From Pseudomonadota bacterium (GTDB lineage Bacteria > Pseudomonadota > Alphaproteobacteria > Acetobacterales > Acetobacteraceae), in assembly GCA_021805545.1 (NCBI GenBank), contig JAJZFB010000090.1, forward strand, positions 1 through 44,496: a stretch of DNA of 44,496 nt, written 5' to 3'. Each line of letters starts with the position of its first letter. The first letter of the stretch is position 1. Positions 39,004-44,496 of the stretch are shown here, one piece after another. A model generated the notes under the pieces. That model worked only from the letters and a program-made list of their open reading frames with translations. It was not told the origin of the DNA and did not search any database. A program made the position numbers and the translations under genes.

Positions 39004-39327
39004 TTATTGCGCGGCTTTTGGCGTGCTCAGGTCAATGACCAGATCACTCGGATTGGCCAGATTCAGCACGGCGCGGGCCTGCTCATCCAGCATATCGCGG
39101 TGGATCGACTGGCTGCTGAGATCGGCAATCTTCGTCTGCCAAGCCGCCTGCTCCGCGGCCACGGCATCATTCCGGGCAATGGCCTGGGCCAGCTCCCGCT
39201 TTTGCACGCGCTGCATCTCCAGCCCGCTTTGGCCATGAACCGCGTTCCACCCGAAATAATAGGTGATGGCCAGCAGAAGTATGGGCGGCACGGCGGCACG
39301 AAGCTGATTGCGAATGGCGCGAAGCAC
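39004..39327 (-). CDS. ftsB: Septum formation initiator FtsB/DivIC family protein
   Basis: 107 aa. A short cytoplasmic lead, one membrane helix (VPPILLLAITYYFGWNAVHG) and a coiled-coil region (MQRVQKRELAQAIARNDAVAAEQAAW) are the FtsB/DivIC layout. Such proteins join FtsL and FtsQ at the division site. The position just before pdhA is the usual alphaproteobacterial one; eno, the usual upstream neighbour, is elsewhere in this window. Confidence 0.88.
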   Translation of the reverse strand: MLRAIRNQLRAAVPPILLLAITYYFGWNAVHGQSGLEMQRVQKRELAQAIARNDAVAAEQAAWQTKIADLSSQSIHRDMLDEQARAVLNLANPSDLVIDLSTPKAAQ

Positions 39328-39454
39328 AAAATTTCCCTTGATTTCACCGAAAATGCCAGACTCACGCTCGATTCTATGTCCACTCGCCTGGGTTTCGCAA
39401 GCAGAAATGTTAATACGGTTCTGATTCTAAATAAATTTAATTTTTACCTGTGTA

Positions 39455-39495
39455 ATACCAACGATAAAGGATGACTCATCCTTTATCGTTGGTAT
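39455..39495. repeat. Hairpin element with ATACCAACG ends, copy 1
   Basis: ATACCAACGATAAAGGAT pairs perfectly with the mirror arm at 39478-39495 around GACTC. The outer nine bases are shared with the element at 39541. Confidence 0.9.
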
Positions 39496-39540
39496 CGCGC
39501 GTGGGGCTGGCGGGGCGGCCACGCGCCAAGCATAAGCCAT

Positions 39541-39573
39541 ATACCAACGGTCATGCTCAATGACCGTTGGTAT
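39541..39573. repeat. Hairpin element with ATACCAACG ends, copy 2
   Basis: ATACCAACGGTCAT-gctca-ATGACCGTTGGTAT, a perfect 14-bp stem. It is flanked on both sides by AAGCCAT, possibly a small target duplication. Together with copy 1 it fills most of the 332-base gap between ftsB and the next gene. Confidence 0.9.
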
Positions 39574-39659
39574 AAGCCATCTTTCGGCCCTGTTTCGGGC
39601 ATGGTTTGGCCATGGGGTTGCGTTATAGTGGTTGCTGCAAAGTCTAACGGGAGACCCCG

Positions 39660-40091
39660 ATGCGTATAAAAGCCCTTATTCTCGGCGCCGCCCTGGCGGG
39701 CGGCTTGGCGCTCTCCACCGGCCCGGCGTGGGCCGATTGGGGGGGCGACCATGGCGGTGATTGGCACGGCGGCCCAGGCCCAGGCTGGCACGGCGGCCCA
39801 GGCCCAGGCTGGCATGGCGGCCCAGGCCCAGGCTGGCATGGCGGCCCAGGCCCAGGCTGGAACGGCCATGGCTGGGAAGGACATCAAGACTATCATGACT
39901 GGCATGGCCATGGCTGGTGGGGGGCGGATCATGTCTGGCACTGGTACCCTGGCTGGGGGCCTGGCTATGGCTATATCGGCCCCATGCCTGTCTGGGCGCC
40001 GCCGCCGGTTTATTACGCTCCGCCCCCTGCGATTGTCGTGCCGCCGCCCTCCATCGTTATCACTCCTGGCGGTGTCGGCATCACGCCATAA
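39660..40091 (+). CDS. Secreted Gly/His/Trp-rich repeat protein, function unknown
   Basis: 143 aa. A signal peptide (ALILGAALAGGLALSTGPAWA) is followed by four exact WHGGPGPG octapeptides, then a His/Trp-rich stretch (GHGWEGHQDYHDWHGHGWW) and a Pro/Val-rich tail (PPPVYYAPPPAIVVPPPSIV). The many His residues suggest metal binding, and Gly/Pro repeats suggest an extended surface or periplasmic protein. Similar proteins in proteobacteria are annotated only as hypothetical or YXWGXW-like. It stands alone; hairpins lie on both sides. Confidence 0.7.
   Translation: MRIKALILGAALAGGLALSTGPAWADWGGDHGGDWHGGPGPGWHGGPGPGWHGGPGPGWHGGPGPGWNGHGWEGHQDYHDWHGHGWWGADHVWHWYPGWGPGYGYIGPMPVWAPPPVYYAPPPAIVVPPPSIVITPGGVGITP
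39762..39857 (+). repeat. Four 24-bp in-frame tandem repeats
   Basis: Units at 39762, 39786, 39810 and 39834 differ only by C/T in one His codon (CAC, CAC, CAT, CAT). Each encodes WHGGPGPG. Near identity suggests recent expansion by slippage. Confidence 0.92.
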
Positions 40092-40134
40092 ACATCTGCA
40101 ATCCGGGGGTAACCCTCTGTTTTTGGTGCCGTAT

Positions 40135-40164
40135 CCGGGCGGTGGTGCAATATCCACCGCCCGG
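40135..40164 (+). terminator. Hairpin after the Gly/His-rich gene
   Basis: CCGGGCGGTGG and CCACCGCCCGG pair perfectly around an 8-base loop, 44 bases after the stop. No T-run follows. Confidence 0.45.
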
Positions 40165-40180
40165 GGATAATCCGGCTCTC

Positions 40181-40252
40181 AATCAATGAAGTAGAGCGCG
40201 CTTCAGACCTTCGAACCGCGCGCCAAGCGAGCGCCTCGCAAGCCGTCGCGCT
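40181..40252 (+). repeat. REP-like repeat, third copy
   Basis: Same 72-base layout as 4758-4829 with scattered substitutions, several in the hairpin arms (CGCGCGC-caa-GCGAGCG). It lies just after the end of hemF on the facing strand. Confidence 0.82.
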
Positions 40253-40284
40253 CCAGGCGTTATTTTGAAAGAAATTTCAAGCCG

Positions 40285-41139
40285 TTATGGCCATTTCACC
40301 GCAGGCGGCATGGACATCAAAATCGCCTCGATATTTCCCCCTGTTTTCAGTCCGAACATCGTTCCACGGTCATAAAGCAAGTTGAACTCCACATACCGCC
40401 CGCGCCGCACAAGCTGCGCCTCGCGCTCCTCGGCCATATAAGGTTCTGCGAAGCGCCGCCGGGCAATGGGTAGATAAGCAGCGCAGAACGCCTCTCCCAC
40501 ATCGCGCGTAAAGGCAAAATCCGCCGCGGCATTGCCCGTGTCGAGATAATCGTAGAATATCCCGCCCGCCCCGCGCGGCTCGTTTCTATGCGGCAGATAA
40601 AAATATTCATCGCACCATTGCTTGAATTTTTCGTAATAGGCGGGGTCATGCCGGTCGCACGCTGCCTTGTAGGCGGCATGAAAATGCGCTGCGTCCTCCG
40701 CCGCTTCCGCCGTGCCTGGCTGCAGCGGGGTCAGGTCGCCGCCACCGCCAAACCAGCCCTTGGCCGTCACCAGCATCCGCGTATTCATATGCACAGCGGG
40801 CAGTTTTGGGCTGCGCGGATGCGCCACCAGCGATATTCCCGCCGCCCAGAATTCAGCCCCCGCTGCGGTGCCTGGCATACGTGCCGCGAAATCGGGCGAA
40901 AATTGCCCCTCCACGACGGAAATATTCACCCCCGCTTTTTCAAATACCTGGCCGTGGATGACTGCGCGCGTACCGCCCCCGCCACCGGGCCTGTCCCAGC
41001 TCGTGCGCTCAAACCGGCCGGGATTTGGCCCGGCCAGGTCTTCTATCGCCTCGAATTCGGCGCAGATACGGTCGCGCAGCCGGGTAAACCAGTGTGCAAC
41101 CTCGGTTTTAAGGGCATGGTGCGGGGCGGAGAAGCTCAT
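40285..41139 (-). CDS. hemF: Oxygen-dependent coproporphyrinogen III oxidase
   Basis: 284 aa. Family signatures include [46 protein letters not shown], the [17 protein letters not shown] segment and [16 protein letters not shown], all near-invariant in HemF. It turns coproporphyrinogen III into protoporphyrinogen IX with oxygen, supplying haem. The ATG at 41139 has GGAG five bases upstream and is preferred over an in-frame start at 41175. It diverges from petABC with a 100-bp gap, a sensible pairing of haem supply with a cytochrome complex. Confidence 0.96.
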   Translation of the reverse strand: MSFSAPHHALKTEVAHWFTRLRDRICAEFEAIEDLAGPNPGRFERTSWDRPGGGGGTRAVIHGQVFEKAGVNISVVEGQFSPDFAARMPGTAAGAEFWAAGISLVAHPRSPKLPAVHMNTRMLVTAKGWFGGGGDLTPLQPGTAEAAEDAAHFHAAYKAACDRHDPAYYEKFKQWCDEYFYLPHRNEPRGAGGIFYDYLDTGNAAADFAFTRDVGEAFCAAYLPIARRRFAEPYMAEEREAQLVRRGRYVEFNLLYDRGTMFGLKTGGNIEAILMSMPPAVKWP

Positions 41140-41239
41140 ACGCGCTCCATACGCAAAACATGCCATTTCATCCACTCTTGAAATTTTCTTCCATTGCCGT
41201 CATGGCTGTATCCAGGAGTTTAGCTCCGGGGGAGACGAA

Positions 41240-41794
41240 ATGGCTGAACCAACAGCATCACATGCGCCAGGAGAATCCCGGCGCGATTTCCTGACCATTC
41301 TGGCGGCAGCCACCGGCGCTGTGGCGGCAGGTGCCATTCTATGGCCCGTGGTCGACGCCCTGAACCCGGACCAGGCCGCCGAAGGCACAGGGCAACTCAT
41401 TGTCAACGTGTCCGACATTGCGGAAAACACCGCCAAAACGGTGCAATGGGGCGGGCTGCCGGTCACCATACGCCGGCTCTCCGCGGCTGATATAGCGGCC
41501 AACCAGGACGAGCTGGTGGTACCCTCCACCTTGCCCGCCCCGGCCGATTTCGCCAGCCGCGTAAATGCGGGCTACCCGTCCTTCGTGGTGGTGGTGGGGC
41601 TGAACACAGCCACGCCCTGCGCGCTGGAGGGCGATTCCCCCAGCGAACCGCGCGGCGATTATAATGGATGGGTCTGCCCCTGCGATGGCAGCCAGTACGA
41701 CCCTCTGGGCCGCGTGCGCAAAGGCCCGGCCAAGAGGAATCTCGCCATTCCGCGCTACACATTCATCAATCCGTCGCAAATCCGGCTGGGCTGA
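41240..41794 (+). CDS. petA: Ubiquinol-cytochrome c reductase Rieske-type subunit with missing cluster ligands
   Basis: 184 aa. A Tat-type lead (SRRDFLTILAAATGAVAAGA) and membrane anchor precede the Rieske domain. The usual box 1 CTHLGC reads CALEGD, and box 2 CPCHGS reads CPCDGS, so both ligand histidines and one disulfide cysteine are missing, while the surrounding fold (GDYNGWVCPCDGSQYDPLGRVRKGPAKRNLAIP) is well kept. A normal histidine-ligated [2Fe-2S] cluster cannot form. The frame is clean, with a purine-rich site (GGGGGA) before ATG 41240. It is followed 11 bases later by petB. The frame is open upstream, but that part is antisense to hemF. Confidence 0.88.
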   Translation: MAEPTASHAPGESRRDFLTILAAATGAVAAGAILWPVVDALNPDQAAEGTGQLIVNVSDIAENTAKTVQWGGLPVTIRRLSAADIAANQDELVVPSTLPAPADFASRVNAGYPSFVVVVGLNTATPCALEGDSPSEPRGDYNGWVCPCDGSQYDPLGRVRKGPAKRNLAIPRYTFINPSQIRLG

Positions 41795-41805
41795 GGGGGC
41801 ACGAC

Positions 41806-42924
41806 ATGACCGCACAGACCAATCAATCCTGGGCCGCTTCGCGCCTGCCATGCCTGGCCTCGCTTTGCGCCTGCCTTAATGCCAGAACCATGGCCCCCGG
41901 CGGCTCCTACTTTGCCGCGTTTCCGTTCCTCATCGCCGTGTTGGCGGCCTTCCTGAGCCTTTCGGGCATCGTGCTGGCGGTTTTCTACAACCCCTGGCAT
42001 GCATTCGCTTCCGTGCAGTTCATCAACCGCGACGTGAATCAGGGCTGGCTCATCCGCACCTACCATGCCACGGGCACCACACTCATTTTTGCCCTGGCCT
42101 ATCTGCATCTGTTCCGCTCCATCCTCATCCGCGCCTACCGCGCCCCGGCTGAATTTTCCTGGCTGATGAGCGTGAAGCTGCTGCTGGTGCTGCTGCTCAC
42201 CGGCTGGCTGGGCTTTGTGCTCACCGGTGGCGCGGCGGGGCATTTATCGCTGGTCAACGCCGCCAATGCCGCGCTCTCGCTGGGCGGGCTGCCGGGGGCT
42301 GTGGGCTTGTGGTTCCTGGGCGGCCCGGCGGGCCAAGGCACGCTGGCACGGCTGGAAGTGTTCCACGCCTTGCTTGGCATTTCGCTGCTGCTGGTGGTGT
42401 GGGCCTACTTCGCCAGCCGCAAAGCTGCGGCCCAAGTGGAGCCTGCCAAGGCGGTTGCCTTCTATCCTTATTATCTGGCGCAATATTTCGCGGCGCTGGC
42501 CGTGCTGGCCTTCATCTTCGTGCTGCTCGGCTTTTACGCGCCGGGTGTAAGCGGGGTTGCGGCCAACCACATCCCGGCGGGCGGGCTGGCTCTACCGCTG
42601 GGTGCTGGCGTGCCCTGGTATCTGGCCCCCGCCGCTGGGCTGCTTGGCGTGTTTCCCACCGCCAAGCTGGCCGTGGCCGCCGCCATTGTGGCGGTGGTGC
42701 TGCTCTACGCGCTGCCCTGGCTGGACCGCTCGGGGCCTGACGGCGCCAAGGGCAAGGTTTATTGCTTTTTCACCTGGGTGCTGGCGCTCGATGTTCTGGG
42801 GCTGGGCCTGGCGGCTGCTGGTGTGCTTCCCTTCTCGCCCGTCCTGGCCGTTTTGTTCACTGGCTGGTTCTTCTTCCATTTTCTGGTCCTCACCCCGGTG
42901 GTGACGGCGATGGAGGCCAAATAA
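41806..42924 (+). CDS. petB: Cytochrome b subunit of bc1-like complex, divergent
   Basis: 372 aa with about eight or nine hydrophobic segments. The family layout is clear: INRDVNQGWLIRTYHATG...AYLHLFR on helix B keeps both His, 14 apart; helix D (TLARLEVFHALLGISLLLVVWAYF) keeps the first His but has Tyr where the second is expected. The Qo-site PEWY becomes VPWY (AGVPWYLAP), losing the catalytic Glu, and the LPWGQMSFW loop is replaced by LTGGAAGHLSL. Later FYPYYLAQ, HIPAGGL and LPWLDRS align with the normal protein. So haem bL might still bind, haem bH would be incompletely ligated, and normal quinol oxidation is doubtful. Start 41806 has GAGGGGG in front. TAATG overlap with petC. Confidence 0.88.
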   Translation: MTAQTNQSWAASRLPCLASLCACLNARTMAPGGSYFAAFPFLIAVLAAFLSLSGIVLAVFYNPWHAFASVQFINRDVNQGWLIRTYHATGTTLIFALAYLHLFRSILIRAYRAPAEFSWLMSVKLLLVLLLTGWLGFVLTGGAAGHLSLVNAANAALSLGGLPGAVGLWFLGGPAGQGTLARLEVFHALLGISLLLVVWAYFASRKAAAQVEPAKAVAFYPYYLAQYFAALAVLAFIFVLLGFYAPGVSGVAANHIPAGGLALPLGAGVPWYLAPAAGLLGVFPTAKLAVAAAIVAVVLLYALPWLDRSGPDGAKGKVYCFFTWVLALDVLGLGLAAAGVLPFSPVLAVLFTGWFFFHFLVLTPVVTAMEAK

Positions 42925-43610
42925 TGCGCCGCGTTTTTGCTCTCACCGCCATCCTCACCATTCTTGGCATCGCCAATGCCCATGCCGAGGACACGCTCTC
43001 GCCCCTGCATTTCCAAAGCCAGGGGCCGCTCGGCACCATCGACAAAGCCGCAGCCCAGCGCGGGTACGAGGTGTATAAAAGCGTTTGTGCCGGGTGCCAT
43101 TCGCTGGGCAAGGTGCATTACCGCGACCTGGAAGCCCTGGGCCTGACACCTGCCCAGGCCGCCGGCGAGGCGCTGGCCGCGGGCGGCACGCTCAATTCAC
43201 CCATTAAAGGTGCCGCGCCGCTCAACATGGGGGGCGCCATCCCGCCCGATCTCTCTTCCATCGCCGCGCAGCGCCCTGGCGGGCCGAATTATATCTATAA
43301 CTACCTCACCGGCTTTGGCCCCGCCCCGGCTGGTGTCACGCTGCTGCCCGGCCATAACTACAATGCCGCCTTCCCCGGCGGGCAGACAGCCATGCCGGAC
43401 GTGCTGCACGATGGCGCGGTTACCTATCAGGATGGCGTACAGCCCACCAAGGCGCAGGAAGCGGCGGATGTAGCCGAATTCCTGGCCTGGGCGGCTGACC
43501 CCAACCTGGATGCGCGGCACCAGATTGGCTTCCGCGCCATCATCTTCTTCGCATTCCTGACCATCATCGCCGTGGCCTCCAAGCGGAAGGTATGGCGCAC
43601 ACAGGCATAA
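42924..43610 (+). CDS. petC: Cytochrome c1 subunit
   Basis: 228 aa. A signal peptide (FALTAILTILGIANAHA), the haem motif CAGCH in YKSVCAGCHSLGKVHYRDL, the axial methionine in QTAMPDVL, and a C-terminal membrane helix (IGFRAIIFFAFLTIIAVA) followed by basic residues are all present. PPDLSSIAAQRPGGPNYIYNYLTG is characteristic of c1. It is shorter than many homologues in the region after the haem. Unlike PetA and PetB it shows no loss of cofactor ligands, so the operon still seems to make a haem c electron carrier. It starts inside the petB stop and overlaps the next gene by 19 bases. Confidence 0.92.
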   Translation: MRRVFALTAILTILGIANAHAEDTLSPLHFQSQGPLGTIDKAAAQRGYEVYKSVCAGCHSLGKVHYRDLEALGLTPAQAAGEALAAGGTLNSPIKGAAPLNMGGAIPPDLSSIAAQRPGGPNYIYNYLTGFGPAPAGVTLLPGHNYNAAFPGGQTAMPDVLHDGAVTYQDGVQPTKAQEAADVAEFLAWAADPNLDARHQIGFRAIIFFAFLTIIAVASKRKVWRTQA

Positions 43611-44179
43611 CCCCGCTCGATACGCTGGCAGCGGCGGCGCGGGGCTGTACGCTCTGCGCCGCCGCTCTGCCTTTAGGGCCAAGGCCGGTTTTCCGTGTCT
43701 CGCCCACGGCGCGGCTCCTTGTTATCTCGCAAGCGCCGGGCACCAAGGTTCATGCTTCCGGCCTGCCGTTTGACGACGCATCCGGCGACCGGCTCCGCGG
43801 CTGGATGGGGATAGGCCGCGCCACCTTCTACGACGCCACGAAAATTGCCTTCCTGCCCATGGGGTTCTGTTACCCTGGCCGGCTGCCCAATGGCGGCGAT
43901 GCCCCGCCCCGCCCGGAATGCGCGCCGGCCTGGCACGGTAAATTCCTAGCCCTGTTGCCAGCCGCCGAGTTGATCCTGCTGGTGGGTGGCTACGCGCAGC
44001 GCCGCTATCTAGGTAAGGGCAGCATGACAGCGCATGTGCAAAGCGGGGCAGGGGAGCGCTTTATGCCTTTGCCGCACCCATCCTGGCGCACCACAGGGTG
44101 GGAGACGAAGAACCCCTGGTTCGCGGATAAGGTTCTTCCGCGGCTGAGGGCCGAAATTGCCCGCCTAACCTATCCGTAA
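43592..44179 (+). CDS. Uracil-DNA glycosylase superfamily protein
   Basis: 195 aa. The superfamily fold is suggested by LLVISQAPGTKVHASGLPFDD (a GEAPG-like motif 1 followed by G-x-PF), a middle ELILLVGGYAQRRYL strand, and the late motif LPHPSWR with WETKNPWFADKVLPRLRAEIARL. Four cysteines (CTLC near the N-terminus and two around 90-110) could hold an iron-sulfur cluster as in family 4 enzymes, though their spacing is unusual. It may remove uracil from DNA or belong to a group with altered activity. It starts inside petC and shares its transcript. A strong terminator follows. Confidence 0.8.
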   Translation: MAHTGITPLDTLAAAARGCTLCAAALPLGPRPVFRVSPTARLLVISQAPGTKVHASGLPFDDASGDRLRGWMGIGRATFYDATKIAFLPMGFCYPGRLPNGGDAPPRPECAPAWHGKFLALLPAAELILLVGGYAQRRYLGKGSMTAHVQSGAGERFMPLPHPSWRTTGWETKNPWFADKVLPRLRAEIARLTYP

Positions 44180-44235
44180 ATTACCGGGCCTGCCGAATCG
44201 CGAGCAAGGGGAGCTTCTACCCGCCCATAATGAAA

Positions 44236-44267
44236 AACCCCCGGCAGTTGCCTGCCGGGGGTGTTTT
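44236..44267. terminator. Bidirectional intrinsic terminator
   Basis: CCCCCGGCAG-ttgc-CTGCCGGGGG with TGTTTT after it on the plus strand and AAAAA before it, which gives a T-run on the minus strand. It ends both the petABC-UDG transcript and the convergent OmpA-family gene. Confidence 0.88.
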
Positions 44268-44288
44268 GCCAAAGCCTGGGCTTGGGCT

Positions 44289-44496
44289 TTACTGCAGTAC
44301 GATTTCCACGCGCCGGTTCTGCGGCTCGCGCACACCCGGGCCGGTGGGCACCAGCAGGTGGGTTTCGCCATAAGCATGGATTTCGATGGCCGATTCAGGC
44401 ACGCCATCGGCCACGAGCTGCGCGGCGACAGATTTCGCGCGGCGCTCGGACAGGCCCATGTTATACTTCGCGGTGCCCGAGGTGTCGGTGTACCCG
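44289..44496 (-). CDS. OmpA-family C-terminal domain protein, partial
   Basis: Only the last ~68 residues are in the window; the gene runs off the right edge. The minus-strand frame ending with TAA at 44291-44289 reads GYTDTSGTAKYNMGLSERRA, then AKSVAAQLVADGVPESAIEI, then GYGE-like AYGETHLLVPT and REPQNRRVEIVLQ. This is the OmpA/MotB peptidoglycan-binding fold, with the conserved NxxLSxxRA and NRRVEI motifs. It would tie an outer-membrane or lipoprotein component to the cell wall. The N-terminal part needed to name the protein is not visible. Confidence 0.88.
   Translation of the reverse strand, partial: GYTDTSGTAKYNMGLSERRAKSVAAQLVADGVPESAIEIHAYGETHLLVPTGPGVREPQNRRVEIVLQ

Noticed and set aside
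40712-41239. 5' extension of the petA reading frame
   Set aside because: It is antisense to hemF; the Tat motif and a good ribosome-binding site place the start at 41240.
44165-44407. 80-codon minus-strand frame at the right end
   Set aside because: It crosses the terminator and overlaps in another frame the clear OmpA C-terminal domain.

Overview
The window looks like chromosomal DNA of an alphaproteobacterium, most likely an acetic-acid-bacterium relative (Acetobacteraceae/Rhodospirillales). This rests on the conserved run ftsB-pdhA-pdhB-pdhC-lpd-lipA-coq10, a lipoyl domain fused to PdhB, fused CysN-CysC, a direct-repeat LexA box of alphaproteobacterial type (GAAC-N7-GAAC) before uvrA, and a Hint-domain enzyme ending in a 'GWA...R.DL..AG.G' module. 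The exact genus is inference.

Left part (1-13.7 kb): the end of a sulfate-assimilation operon (cysNC, cysQ) and eno, separated by an array of palindromic elements. Then come scattered type II secretion parts (gspG, a GspC/N-like protein, prepilin peptidase), a VirB1-like transglycosylase, a secreted phosphoesterase and a di-haem peroxidase. Between gspG and the GspC/N-like gene sits an intact 2863-bp IS1595-family transposon (5785-8647). It has 25-bp inverted repeats and a perfect 8-bp target duplication. It carries an A+T-rich passenger operon: an Xre-ImmA/IrrE regulator/protease, a PIN-like DUF4411 protein and a small coupled ORF, which resembles a toxin-antitoxin module.

Centre (13.7-24.2 kb): two opposed gene sets around a TetR-type regulator. 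The minus-strand set is a TauD/TfdA dioxygenase, a luciferase-like flavin enzyme (LLM), an SDR and an amidohydrolase. The plus-strand set is an LLM, a sulfotransferase-fold protein, an SDR, a second LLM and an unrecognised 368-aa protein. The same palindrome, TTTAG-N3-CTAA, lies before the regulator and plus-strand set and again before the dioxygenase, so one regulator probably controls both arms of what looks like an uncharacterised catabolic pathway.

Right part (24.2-44.5 kb): ssb preceded by four 17-bp tandem repeats; a GH5 glycosidase fused to a Hint domain; an SOS-boxed uvrA operon with two coupled genes; the pyruvate dehydrogenase/lipoate operon; ftsB; a Gly/His-rich repeat protein; hemF; a petABC (bc1) operon; a uracil-DNA-glycosylase-like gene; and the C-terminus of an OmpA-family protein.

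The most unusual observation is petABC. The Rieske protein lacks both cluster-ligating histidines. Cytochrome b lacks one haem bH histidine and the PEWY glutamate. Yet the reading frames are intact and cytochrome c1 looks normal. This suggests a derived, non-Q-cycle bc1-like complex. Dispersed palindromic repeats (a 106-bp identical pair, a 72-bp REP-like family in three copies, and ATACCAACG hairpins) mark several intergenic regions.
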